The notes: generated by a model not told the origin, from the letters alone. A stretch of 64,000 bases of DNA from Haematobia irritans (GCF_050003625.1 NC_134397.1:226238537-226302536), one strand, 5' to 3'. Counted from the stretch's first letter, positions 33,050 to 44,432 are shown. A program made the numbers and translations.

Positions 33050-33500
33050 CCCACAGTATATGTATTTGTGGACCAAAATTATTGATACTATCTCAAATCC
33101 TTTAAATTTGTTGCGAGCTATATAAAGGTTTATATTCCCATATACATGAATTTGAATCTGAATAGATTTAGACAAAATTGTATATACTTCTACAAAATCT
33201 ATGTACATAAAATTTAAATCTAACGTTGTGGGACGTAACACAATTTTAACGAAAAATAAAAATGCAAGGAAAGTCTAAAGTCGGGCGGGACGATGATAAT
33301 ATACTCTGTACAACTTTGTATTTAGATCTACATTTTGATAAAATCTCAAATCAGACTTCTACAAAACTCGGGCAATATTTGGGAAATATTTATAATTGTT
33401 TAGACAATTTCGCAAAAATGCATTTATGATTCATTCATTGAAAATTTTGAAAATTTAAGTCATTTCTATAAGTTTTCAACTTAGCAGCAATTTTTCCAAA
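33050..33500 (-). mobile_element. HINE family A, tandem 3' ends, decayed
   Basis: A reversed family A 3' segment (33,050-33,245) abuts a second reversed 3' terminus beginning CAAGGAAAGTCTAAAGTCGG at 33,267, then GGCGGGACGATG and TATACTCTGTACAAC. Two 3' ends in succession repeat, in the opposite orientation, the nested pattern at 8.6-9.2 kb. Both copies are strongly decayed, and no 5' end is present. Confidence 0.6.
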
Positions 33501-33514
33501 ATTGTATGCTCACT

Positions 33515-34640
33515 GAATACAATTTTGGAAAAATTTTTGTCTAGTAAATAAAATTTTGCAAAATTTCATATAGAAATAAAATGTTGGCAAAATTTTCTAT
33601 AGAAATAAAATGCTGACCAAATATATAGTGTTGAGAAAACTTGCGTAGATTGAAATGAAAAGAATAATTAAAAACCAAAGATTTCAATGATTAAAAAAAA
33701 TATTAGAACAATTTATTTATTTGCTGTAGAAAGGATTTAAAAAATTAGTACAATGTTCAGGATACTTATGTTGTTTATTCTTTGATGGTTAGACAAGAAG
33801 AGAGTGAGTTTACATTCATTTTCATACCAAGAAACCTTAAACAAAATAATTCTTATTGTCTGGTAAAATATATAACAAAACTGCATCAATATGTATGTAC
33901 ATTTATTTCAGCAGAACATATGATTTGAAAAGGAGTCACTGACCACATAGATACTGCAATTGCATTTTCAAAACCTTTTACAAATATACGTACAATGCAA
34001 TTCTAACGTTCATATGTATGTTTGTTTGTTCATATGCGTATGAATCCACCTATTAACATTCTGCGCTCCCGTATACGATCTTGTTGTTCTGCAAAGGAAT
34101 AATGCGTGCGCAGGTAAGTGACTGCGAGTGTTGACAACAGGAGTGGGTGGCGAAGCACAAGCTGCTGGCTATTCGCATTCTAGTGAAGGGGGCAGGGGAT
34201 GCACTCACTGCAAATGAAACTTCATATGCAGATTAGTCAAGTGGACAGCTAAGCAAAACTTCATTATTAAGTTTTGTATGCTTAAGACGATCATGAAGTT
34301 TTTGTTATTTGATGATTTTGTGGGTGACTTTTGCTGTTTTATAAGAATGATGATTTTATGATTTTTCCTTGAATTTTTCGTTGGGAAAATGAATATTTTC
34401 GCCAACATATAGAAATAAAATTTTGAATAAAATTTTTATAGAAATAAAATTTGGCAAAATTTTTTATAGAAATAAAAGTTTGAAAAAAATTATCAATAGA
34501 AATACAATTTAAAAAAAAATGTGTAGCAAACAAAATTTTGCAAAATTTGCTACAGAAATAAAATTTTGACAAAACTTTTTATAGAAATAATATTTTGAGA
34601 AAATTTTCTATAAAAAACAACTTTTAAAAAATTTTCGGTT
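33515..34640 (+). repeat. 29-bp units (two short arrays) and AT-rich filler
   Basis: Short runs of TAGAAATAAAATTTTG units lie at 33,515-33,620 and 34,400-34,640. The roughly 780 bp between them shows no recognisable element or coding domain. It includes a modestly GC-richer patch at 34,060-34,200. Confidence 0.6.
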
Positions 34641-34684
34641 AATATTCCACATATGTATATGGCCTTAAAATAAAATTAAAATAA

Positions 34685-36324
34685 AAACAAGTAAGCAAAG
34701 TCTGAAGTCGGGCGGGGCCGACTATATTATACCCTGCACCACTTTGTAGATCTAAATTTTCGATACCATATCACATCGGTCGAATGTGTTGGGTGCTATA
34801 TATACACACATTTAAATATCACTCGATCTGGACAGAATTTCATATACTTCTACAAGCTCTATAGACTCAAAATTTAAGTCGGCTAATGCACTAGGGTGGA
34901 ACACAACGTTAGTAAAAATATGTGAAACATTTAAATCTGAAGCAATTTTAAGGAAACTTCGAAAAAGTTTATTTATGATTTATCGCTCGATATATATGTA
35001 TTAGAAGTTTAGGCAAATTAGAGTCATTTTTACAACTTTTCGACTAAGCAGTGGCGATTTTACAAGAAAAATGTTGGTATTTTGATCATTTTTGTCGAAA
35101 ACAGAAAAACATATATATGGGAGCTATATCTAAATCTCAACCGATTTCAACCAAATTTGGCACGCATAGCTACAATGATAATTCTACTCCCTGTGCAAAA
35201 TTTCTACTAAATCGGAGTCAAAAATTGGCCTCTGTGGTCATATGAGTGTAAATCGGGCGAAAGCTATATATGGGAGCTATATCTAAATCTGAACCGATTT
35301 CAACCAAATTTAACACGCATAGCAACAATGTTAATTCTACTCCCAGTGCAAAAATTTCAACTAAATCGGAGTTAAAAATTGGTCTATGTGGTCATATGAG
35401 TGTAAATCGGGCGAAAGCTATATATGGGAGATATATCTAAATCTGAACCGATTTCAACCAAATTTGGCACGCATAGCTACAATACTAATTCTACTCCCTG
35501 TGCAAAATTTCAACTAAATAGGACCAAAAAATTGGCCTCTGTGGTCATATGAGTGTAAATCGGCCGAAAGCTATATATTGGAGATATATCTAAATCTGAA
35601 CCGATTTCAACCAAATTTGGCACGCATAGCTACAATGCTAATTCTACTCCCTGTGCAAAATTTCAACTAAATCGGAGCAAAAAATTTGCCTCTGTGGTCA
35701 TATAGTGTAAATCGGACGAAAGCTATATATGGGAGCTATATCTAAATCTGAACCGATTTCAACCAAATTTAACACGCATAGCTACAATGCTAATTCTACG
35801 CCCTGTGCAAAATTTCAACCAAATTGGGGTAAAACTCTGGCTTCTGGGACCGTATTAGTCAATATCGGGCGAAAGATATATATGGGAGCTATATCTAAAT
35901 CTGAACCGATTTCAATAAAATTTGGCACACTTGACTATAGTACTAATTGTTCTTCTTGTGCAAAATTTTAAGTAAATTAGGGTAAAACTCTGGCTTCTGG
36001 GGCCATATTAGTCCATATCGGGTGAAATATATATATGGGAGCTATATCTAAATCTGAACCGATTTCTTCCAAAATCAATAGGGATCTATTCTGAGCCAAA
36101 ACACATACTTGTGCCAAATTTGAAGTCGATTGGACTAAAACTGCGACCTAGACTTTGATTACAAAAATGTGTTCACGGACAGACGGACATCGCTATATCG
36201 ACTCAAGAGCCCACCCTGAGCATTTTTGCCAAAGACACCATGTGTCTATCTCGTCTGCTTCTGGGTGTTGCAAACATATGCACTAACTTATAATACTCTG
36301 TTCCACAGTGTGGAGCAGGGTATA
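34685..36324 (-). mobile_element. HINE family A, reversed, complete
   Basis: Starts (plus strand) AACAAGTAAGCAAAGTCTG, GTCGGGCGGGGCCGAC, TATTATACCCTGCACCAC. Central repeats follow with GGGAGCTATATCTAAATCTG at about 150-bp spacing. A GGACAGACGGACATCGC block lies at 36,176-36,193, and the complemented 5' terminus is CCACAGTGTGGAGCAGGG then TATAATA. At 1,640 bp it is longer than the copy at 7,482 because it has more central repeats. It lies within the hAT-bounded segment. Confidence 0.85.
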
Positions 36325-37021
36325 ATAATATCGATTGTTCGAAATATTTCAAATAAATTGATATGGGCATTAAAATGGATCGATCCAGCCCATCTGCTAG
36401 TCTAACATTCTAGGAAACATAAAAAGATAGCCGTAATTGGAAGTTGATTTCCATTTACAATCGGGCTGTACATTGATCGAATGAATACCGCAATGGAAAC
36501 TAATTTGCGTAAAAACTTCCTTAGTTACAAAAATGTGAAGTGTTTTAAAAAAATTGGTTTAGCTGGAGTCGGAGTAGAGCAAAATTTTTACGACTCTGAC
36601 TCCAGCAAAATCTTCAGACTCCGACTCCGGCTCCACAGCCCTGGTCAAGGCACCTCTTTTTAACGGTGAAACCACTTAAAGTAGATTTGAAAAAAAAAAA
36701 AAATGTCACCAGCTTTACTGAGAGAAGATAATTAGTCACCGCTGAAAAACTTTTTAGTGAAACTGGAAATCATTGCACCGCGGTCGCGCCCTAGCTATCA
36801 CACTTGAATTGCATCACGAAGAACTTTATTTATGAATGCGATAGATATAAATGGCTTTGTAAGCTTCTAAATAATAAAATTAACTCTCATTCAGCGGTGG
36901 TTTCACCATAAGTGTGTAAATATAACCATAGCGATAGGCGGTAGGCGAAACATTTTTACCGCGACGACAAATACAATAAGCTTATCGGCATAAATTTCCT
37001 CTTTTCTTGTTTCCGAGTGTT

Positions 37022-37070
37022 TAAAACTTATGTTATATTGACCATCAAGGTCAATATAACATAAGTTTTA
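37022..37070. repeat. perfect 22-bp hairpin
   Basis: TAAAACTTATGTTATATTG followed by ACC pairs perfectly with GGT and CAATATAACATAAGTTTTA, across the 5-nt loop ATCAA. It lies in the interior of the split TIR element. The loop is too short for an ordinary microRNA precursor. Its perfection amid decayed sequence suggests recent origin or cruciform function. Confidence 0.8.
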
Positions 37071-37382
37071 TTTATTTAACGGGAGATGAATAAAACCAGG
37101 TAATATATTTTTATTTGTTGAGCTATTTCAAGATAAAAGATTCTCCACGTGGCCAGGCAACAATAATGCCTAGTAAAATTTTGACAAACTATGGCAACAC
37201 AAATCCATTTTCCGCCAAGGGATTATCATAGAATCTAAAGGGTGATACGGTCAAAATTTGGTCAAGGGAAAACGCGTGTAAATCGGTGAAATCGTTTATT
37301 TAAAAAATCAAATTAAATTTATTTTTCAAGTTAAATTTCTTTTTCAAGTTCAATTAGTATAAAATTCAGGAAAAATATTCAG

Positions 37383-38362
37383 TTAGGCTCTCGCTTTCCC
37401 AAATCCGAATTGCCGGGCCTCACGCTCGACACCTGCCATCAGATTTTGTACAGCCACCTTGTCCACCTTCTTCGGCGCTGAAAGCCAGTTTGCCTTGAAC
37501 TGCTGCTCGTCCTTAGCAGTTTTTTTGGTCTTCTTTAGGTTCCGCTTGACAATAGCCTAGTATTTCTCAATTGGGCGGAGCTCTAGCGTGTTGGGAGGGT
37601 TCTTGTCCTTGGGAACCACCTGCACGTTGTTGGTGGCGTACCACTCCATGGCCTTTTTATCGTAATGGCAAGATGTCAAATCCGGCCAAAACAGTACGGA
37701 ACAACCGTGTTTCTTCAGGAAATGCAGCAGACAAACACTCTTTCACGTAAATTTCTTGGTTGACAGTCCCGGAAGCTATGAAAATGCTGCTTTTCAAGCC
37801 ACAGGTACAGATGGTTTGCCAAACCAGATATTTCATTGCGAACTTTCCCCTTTCCCCTTCCTTTTGCCGTATAAAACTCCTGTCCCGGAAGCTGCTTGTA
37901 GTCGGCTTTGACGAAGGTTTCGTCGTCCATTACCACGCAGTCAAACTTTGTCAGCATCGTCGTGTACAGCCTCCGGGATTGCGCTTTGGCCGTCGTATTT
38001 TGTTTATCATCGCGATTTGGAGTCACTATCTTCTTGTAAGTCGATAGTCCTGCTCGTTTTTGGCTCGATGCACGGTTGTAGACGATACACCCAGCTTATT
38101 TGCGGCATCTCGGAGAGAGAGGTTAGTTTCGCTTGAAACTGCCGGCAACTCTCTTTGTCGTCTCAGCGGCTTCCGGTTTTCGATTTCCCCCCGATCCAGA
38201 CTTCCTGGCTGTCGACAAACGTTCCTCAAACACTTTAATTACATTTGTAACGGTTGATTTGGCAACTTTTAGCGATTTTGCCAGCTTTGCGTGCGAGTAG
38301 CTCGGATTTTCGCGATGCGCGAGCAAAATTTTGATACTCTGCTCTTCTTGCTTGGACGGCAT
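37383..38362 (-). pseudogene. DD37E mariner transposase, frameshifted
   Basis: Minus-strand transposase of about 325 codons, start ATG at 38,362 and stop at 37,385-37,383. The N-terminal part has two helix-turn-helix segments (SHAKLAKSLKVAKSTVTNVI and SLRDAANKLGVSSTTVHR). The catalytic domain shows VVMDDETFVK with the first Asp, LFWPDLTSCHY with the second Asp, and LELRPIEKY with Glu. There are 37 residues between the second Asp and Glu, which places it in the DD37E (ITmD37E-like) group. At least two frameshifts near 38,025-38,230 and 37,715 break it, and a stop follows EKY where the family usually has Trp. It is non-functional, but the catalytic triad is still readable. Confidence 0.85.
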
Positions 38363-38404
38363 TTTGACAACTGAAGAGTGAATTCCAAAATCAAAATAGA
38401 AGCA

Positions 38405-39231
38405 ACATTCTCTGATGGCTCCAAATTGGATGGACAAGTGGGGTTCGGAGTATATTCTAATGATCTGGAACTTCGAATAGCGAAAAGATTACCTAATCAC
38501 TGTAGTGTTTTTCAGGCTGAAATATTAGCAATGGCTGAGAAGTAATGTTCCAAAAAATGTGGGCATTAATATATACTCAGACAGTCAACCTGCAATAAAA
38601 TCCTTGGACTCTGTGTTCCTCAACTTGAAAACGGCCATCGACTGCCGCAAATCTCTCAATGAGATGGCTGAGCAGTACAATATTCACCTAGGAACACCTA
38701 GGCCATAGGAACATACCGGGGAACTGCGAAGCGGATGAGTTGGCAAGGCTAGGGACTACCTTACATATTCCAGGGGAACTAGAATTTGTTGGTATGCCCC
38801 TAGCTACCTGCAAGCTCATGCTGCGTGAGAAGGCTGTTATGATGGCAAATGTTCGATGTGAGAATTGCAAGGATTGTAACGACACCAAGCAAATATGGCC
38901 CCATTTCAAATTAAACCGCACACTAGATATGCTAATGTTCTCGAGACGTCAGATATCACTCCTGATATCTGCTATAACGGGTCGCTGCCTGATAGGCGAT
39001 TTTGCAAAAACTATTGGCGCGAAGTATAATGACTATTGTATGAGCTGTCATGATGCGGAGGAAAAAGAATCAATTAAACACCTCTTGTGTGAGTGTCCTG
39101 CATTTTGTGTAAAGCGCAAGCAACTTTTAGGAGCATATAGCTTCAGATTACTGGCGGATCTGGAAAACGTTAACTTAAGCAGTCTGCTACTGTTTTTGGA
39201 ACAATCTGGTTGGTTCAACAAAGAAAAATAA
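38405..39231 (+). pseudogene. LINE ORF2 C-terminus: RNase H and Cys/His domain
   Basis: Three frames make up an RNase H domain. FSDGSK (first Asp) and FQAEILAMAE (Glu) come from 38,408 onward; GINIYSDSQPAIKSLDS (Asp) comes next after a frameshift; GHRNIPGNCEADELARLG (last Asp) comes near 38,702. From there an open frame of about 163 codons runs to 39,231. It contains a CMSC-x8-HLLCEC motif typical of the C-terminal Cys/His cluster of I/LOA/Jockey-group ORF2 proteins. A stop after MAEK and two or so frameshifts inactivate it. An RNase H-bearing ORF2 argues for an I- or LOA-like clade; I cannot fix it further. Confidence 0.75.
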
Positions 39232-39289
39232 TCAAGAAGGTTCAGCGGTTAAAACTAGAAGTGCCCATATGTAATAGGTACTTTTAGTT

Positions 39290-39367
39290 AATGTGGTATC
39301 ACAATGGACTGAATAGTCTAAGTGAGCCTGAATCTTAATCGGGCTGCCACTTTAACCTAACCTAACC
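39290..39367 (+). other. LINE 3' tail shared with the SINE
   Basis: AATGTGGTATCACAATGGAC, TGAATAGTCTAAGTGAGCCT, then TCGGGCTGCCAC and AACCTAACCTAACC correspond almost base for base to the 3' end of the SINE copies (for example the complement of 27,361-27,436). No tRNA-like head precedes it; it directly follows the LINE stop codon by about 60 bp. The tail is the likely recognition site for the LINE reverse transcriptase. Confidence 0.75.
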
Positions 39368-39597
39368 TTCTATACACACACACCTTCAAAATGAGGGGTG
39401 TTCAGGTTTTTTAAATTCAAAATTGAAAGAAATACGTCAAGTTTATATTGACCAAATTTTGACGGTAGCACCCTTTAATTCGGCGACATGCCGCTTGCGG
39501 TCACGGATTTTGGGCTTCCCATAAGAAATACACGCAAACAAGTGTTCGCCTACCGCCTACCGCTATGGTTATATTTACACACTAATGTAAAACACAG

Positions 39598-39624
39598 TTT
39601 CACTGCTTTCAAAAAGCAGTGAAA
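39598..39624. repeat. perfect 12-bp hairpin beside the satellite edge
   Basis: TTTCACTGCTTT and AAAGCAGTGAAA are separated by CAA. It lies between the split TIR element and the first satellite monomer. Confidence 0.7.
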
Positions 39625-39897
39625 ATTTTCTTGTTGGATCCGGAAGGAGTGCAAAATTGGCGATGAATTTAACATGGGCTTATCGTAAGACAAGTTTTTG
39701 ATATACAAATTATACATTTTTTCGGATTTGGATGGAATTTTGGAATTTTTGGGGGTGGTCTCGAATTAACCTTCTTTTCGCTCTATGACGCTTAGTTTAG
39801 AAGATATTAGCAAAAAAGTTTTTCATATAAATTTTTTTTTTTTGGGATTTGGATAGAATTTTGGATTTTTTTGGAGTGGTCTCGAACTAACCTCCTT

Positions 39898-40526
39898 CAC
39901 GCAACCTCAATTTTATGATCCGCGATTTACACACTATTAAGGACAAAATTCTTTAAAAATATGAAATTTTAATTAAAAGAAAGTTTATAATCTTTGCTTC
40001 AAAAATTTTTTTCATTAAATTGAGGACACACATTTTTAAAATTTGCGTCCCTTCGTTAAAGTTGCATGTCTTTAAACTAAAGCAAATTTTCCTTAAAGTA
40101 AAGAAACACATGTTTGGATTAAAGAAATCATCCTAAAATTAACTGAAATATTGAATCTTTACTTTTAAGATAAAAACGCTTCAAATATAAGCTAAGACTT
40201 ATTATGAGGATTTAACATCTTTGGTTTAAATTTTTTTTGAATTAAGCAAAAATTTTATACTTCGAGGTATCCGTCATAATTTGGACTTTTTAAATTGGCA
40301 TTTGTTTGTAGGTGAATAGCTTTATTAATATACCGGAAAAATATAATGAAAATTCTATAAATGAGTTTTGTATCCTAAATTTAATTTTATAGATCCTAGA
40401 TGTAAAGCCAGATAGGTCACAAAAAATTTCCTTATTCAAAAAAACCCAAATCTTTGGCTTTGAGAATCAACACCAAAATCCTTAAAGGAAGGTCAAAATC
40501 TTTGGATCCAAGTAAACTTTTTTTTT
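39898..40526. mobile_element. insertion in the satellite's first monomers
   Basis: Between CTAACCTCCTT and TTGACTGTAGAACG, which join to give a normal monomer, lie about 630 bp of unrelated AT-rich DNA. Its right part (GAATCAACACCAAAATCCTT, GGTCAAAATCTTTGGATCC, poly-T) resembles the right end of the 616-bp TIR element at 3,569-4,184. The left terminus does not show the matching CACTG end, so the copy is altered or only related. Confidence 0.5.
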
Positions 40527-43500
40527 GACTGTAGAACGTTTAGTTTAGGAGGTATGAGCAAAACAAGTTTTTCATATAAAAATTTCAATTTCTTCAGGAT
40601 TTGGTTGGAATTTTCAATTTTTTGGGGGTGGTCATGAATTAACCTCCTTTTCGCTGTAGGACGCATAGTCTAGGAGATATGAGCAAAACAAGTTTTTCAT
40701 ATAAAAATTTAAATTTTTTCAAGATTTGGATGGAATTTTCGATTTTTTGGGAGTGGTCATGAATTAAGCTCTTTTTCGCTCTAGGACGCATAGTTTAGGA
40801 GATATGAGCAAAACAAGTTTTTCATATAAAATTTCAATTTTTTCAGGATTTGGATGGAATTTTCGATTTTTTGGGGGTGGTCATGAATTAAGCTCTTTTT
40901 CGCTCTAGGACGCATAGTTTAGGAGATATGAGCAAAACAAGTTTTTCATATAAAAAATTCAATTTTTTCAGGATTTGGATGGAATTTTCGATTTTTTGGG
41001 CGTGGTCATGAATTACGCTCCTTTTCGCTCTAGGACGCATAGTTTAGGAGATATGAGCAAAACAAGTTTTTCATATAAAAATTCAATTTTTTCAGGATTT
41101 GGTTGGAATTTTCAATTTTTTGGGGGTGGTCATGAATTAAGCTCCATTTCGCTCTAGGACGCATAGTTTAGGAGATATGAGCAAAACAAGTTTTTCATAT
41201 AAAAATTTCAATTTTTTCAGGATTTGGATGGAATTTTCGATTTTTTGGGGGTGGTCATGAATTAAGCACCTTTTCGCTCTAGGACGCATAGTTTAGGAGA
41301 TATGAGCAAAACAAGTTTTTCATATAAAATTTCAATTTTTCAGGATTCGAATGGAATTTTCGATTTTTTGGGGGTGGTCATGAATTAACCTCCTTTTCGC
41401 TCTAGGACGCATAGTTTAGGAGATATGAGCAAAACAAGTTTTTCATATAAAAATTTAAATTTTTTCAGGATTTGGATCGAATTTTCGATTTTTTGGGCGA
41501 GGTCATGAATTACGCTCCTTTTCGCTCTAGGACGCATAGTTTAGGAGATATGAGCAAAACAAGATTTTCAATTTTTTCAGGATTTGGTTGGAATTTTCGA
41601 TTTTTTGGGGGTGGTCATGAATTTAGCTACTTTTCGCTCCAGGACGCATAGTTTAGGAGATATGAGCAAAACAATTTTTTCATATGAAAATTTCAATTTT
41701 TCCAGGATTTGGATGGAATTTTCGGTTTTTCGGGGGTGGTCATGAATTAAGCTCTTTTTCGTTCTAGGACGCATAGTTTAGGAGATATGAGCAAAACAAG
41801 TTTTTCATATAAAAATTAAAATTTTTCAGGATTTGGATGGAATTTTCGATTTTTTGGGGGTGGTCATGAATTAAGCTCCTTTTCGCTCTAGAACGCGTAG
41901 TTTAGGAGATATGAGCAAAACAAGTTTTTCATATAAAAATTTCAATTTTTTCAGGATTTGGATGGAATTTTCGATTTTTTGGGGGTGGTCATGAATTAAG
42001 CTCCTTTGCGCTGTAGGACGCATAGTTTAGGAGATATGAGCAAAACAAGTTTTTCATATAAAAATTTAAATTTTTTCAGGATCCTTTTCGCTGTAGGACG
42101 CATAGTTTAGGAGATATGAGCAAAACAAGTTTTTCATATAAAAATTTCAATTTTTTCTGGATTTGGATGGAATTTTCGATTTTTTGGGGGTGGTCGTGAA
42201 TAAAGCTCCTTTTCGCTCTAGGACGCATAGTTTAGGAGATATGAGCAAAACAAGTTTTTCATATAAAAATTTCAATTTTTTCAGGATTTGGATGGAATTT
42301 TCGATTTTTTGGGGGTGGTCATGAATTAAGCTCCTTTCCGCTGTAGGACGCGTATTTTAGGAGATATGAGCAAAACAAGTTTTTCATATTTTCAATTTTT
42401 CCAGGATTTGGATGGAATTTTCGATTTTTTGGGGGTGGTCATGAATTAAGCTCCTTTTCGCTGTAGGTCGCATAGTTTAGGAGATATGAGCAAAACAAGT
42501 TTTTCATATAAAAATTTCAATTTTTTCAGGATCCTTTTCGCTGTAGGACGCATAGTTTAAGAGATATGAGCAAAACAAGTTTTTCATATAAAAATTTCAA
42601 TTTTTTCTGGATTTGGATGGAATTTTCGATTTTTTGGGGGTGGTCATGAATTAAGCTCCTTTTCGCTCTATGACGCATAGTTTAGGAGATATGAGCAAAA
42701 CAAGTTTTTCATATAAAAATTTAAATTTTTTCAGGATTTGGATGGAATTTTCGATTTTTTGAGGGTGGTCATGAATTAAGCTCCTTTTCGCTCTAGGACG
42801 CATAGTTTAGGAGATATGAGCAAAACAAGTTTTTCATATAAAAATTTAAATTTTTTCAGGATTTGGATGGAATTTTCGATTTTTTGGGGGTGGTCATGAA
42901 TTAAGCTCCTTTTCGCTCTATGACGCATAGTTTAGGAGATATGGGCAAAACAAGTTTTTCATATAAAAATTTCAATTTCTTCAGGATTTGGATGGACTTT
43001 TCGATTTTTTGGGGGTGGTCATGAATTAACCTCCTTTTCGCTCTAGGACGCATAGTTTAGTAGATATGAGCAAAACAAGTTTTTCATATAAAAATTTCAA
43101 TTTTTTCAGGATTTGGATGGAATTTTCGATTTTTTGGTGGTGGTCATGAATTAAGCTCCTTTTCACTCTAGGACGCATAGTTTAGGAGATATGAGCAAAA
43201 CAAGTTTTCATATAAAAATTTCAATTTTTTTAGGATTTGGATGGAATTTTCGAATTTATGGGGGTGGTCATGAATTAAGCTCCTTTTCGCTGTAGGACGC
43301 ATAGTTTAGGAGATATGAGCAAAACAAGTTTTTCATATACAAATTTCAATTTTTTCAGGATTTGGATGGAATTTTCGATTTTTTGGGGGTGGGCATGAAT
43401 TAAGCTCCTTTTCGCTCTAGGACGCATAGTTTAGGAGATATGAGCAAAACAAGTTTTTCATATAAAAATTTCATTTTTTCCAGGATTTGGATGGAATTTT

Positions 43501-44432
43501 CGATTTTTTGGGGGTGGTCATGAATTAAGCTTCTTTTCGCTGTAGGACGCATAGTTTAGGAGATATGAGCAAAACAAATTTTTCATATAAAAATTTCAAT
43601 TTTTTCAGGATTTGGATGGGAGTTTCGACTTTTTGGGGGTGGTCATGAATTAAGCTCCTTTTCGCTCTAGGACGCATAGTTTAAGAGATATGAGCAAAAC
43701 AAGTTTTTCATATAAAAATTTCAATTTTTTCAGGATTTGCTTGGAATTTTCGATTTTTTTGGGGGTGGTCATGAATTAAGCTCCTTTTCGCTCTAGGACG
43801 CATAGTTTAGGAGATATGAGCAAAACAAGTTTTTCATATAAAAATTTCAATTTTTTCAGGATTTGGATGGAATTTTCGATTTTTTGGGGGTGGTCATGAA
43901 TTAAGCTCCTTTTCGCTCTAGGACGCATAGTTTAGGAGATATGAGCAAAACAAGTTTTTCATATAAAAGATTCAATTTTTCAGGATTTGGATGGAATTTT
44001 CGATTTTTTGGGGGTGGTCATGAATTAAGCTCCTTTTCGCTGTAGGACGCATAGTTTAGGAGATATAAGCAAAACAAGTTTTTCATATAAAAATTTCAAT
44101 TTTTTCAGGATTTGGATGGAATTTTTGATTTTTTGGGGGTGGTCATGAATTAAGCTCCTTTTCGCTCTAGGACGCATAGTTTAGGAGATATGAGCAAAAC
44201 AAGTTTTTCATATAAAAATTTCAATTTTTTTCAGGATTTGGTTGGAATTTTCGATTTTTTGGGGGTGGTCATGAATTAAGCTCATTTTCGCTCTAGGACG
44301 CATAGTTTAGGAGATATGAGCAAAACAAGTTTTTCATATAAAAATTTCAATTTTTTCAGGATTTCGATGGAATTTTCGATTTTTTGGGGGTGGTCATGAA
44401 TTAAGCTCCTTTTCGCTCTAGGACGCATAGTT

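Larger units (their letters stand above)
32750..36643. mobile_element. hAT-type element, 8-bp duplication, interior replaced by repeats
   Basis: Both ends are CAGGGCTGTGGAG (right end complemented). Subterminally, both sides also carry AATTTTGCTC, then ACTCCGACTCCAGC. GTCAAGGC flanks the element exactly at 32,742-32,749 and 36,644-36,651. An 8-bp duplication with CAGGG ends is diagnostic of hAT transposons. No hAT transposase is visible. The interior consists of HINE-A pieces (33,050-33,500 and 34,685-36,324), 29-bp units (33,515-33,620 and 34,400-34,640) and unassigned AT-rich DNA. Confidence 0.8.
32688..36793 (-). mobile_element. tRNA-derived SINE, split by a hAT element
   Basis: Left part 32,688-32,749 (TAGGTTAGGTTTGGTTAG, GGCAGTCAGATATTTAAT, TTAGCTTAATGTCAAGGC) and right part 36,644-36,793. 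The right part contains CCTCTTTTTAACGG, GAAACCACTTAAAG, TCACCAGCTTTACTGAG and ATCATTGCACCGCGG. Together they give a decayed minus-strand SINE. The 3.9-kb insertion between them has an exact 8-bp duplication of SINE sequence. Confidence 0.75.
38404..39367 (+). mobile_element. LINE 3' fragment (RNase H and 3' end), inserted in mariner
   Basis: 5'-truncated non-LTR retrotransposon copy in the 5' leader of the mariner. It begins inside the RNase H domain and ends with a non-coding tail, GCTGCCACTTTAACCTAACC. Mariner sequence resumes at about 39,368. TTCT occurs at both junctions and may be a very short duplication. The last 75 bp or so match the SINE 3' end. Confidence 0.8.
37238..39475 (-). mobile_element. 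mariner (IS630-Tc1, DD37E type), interrupted by a LINE
   Basis: Terminal inverted repeats AAGGGTGATACGGTCAAAAT (left) and AAGGGTGCTACCGTCAAAAT (right, complemented) continue with TTGGTCAA; 26 of 28 positions match. TA flanks both ends (37,236-37,237 and 39,476-39,477). Without the LINE piece at about 38,404-39,367 the element is about 1.27 kb, a normal mariner length. The transposase is on the minus strand and broken. Confidence 0.9.
36911..39583. mobile_element. TIR element of about 435 bp split by a mariner
   Basis: Near-perfect inverted repeats of about 38 bp (one mismatch or so) start AGTGTGTAAATATAACCATA at 36,911 and, complemented, at 39,583. They include AGGCGGTAGGCGAA at the inner side. 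Removing the mariner at 37,238-39,475 leaves an element of about 435 bp. No matching target duplication was seen, so the class is uncertain. It abuts the edge of the 125-bp satellite. Confidence 0.65.
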
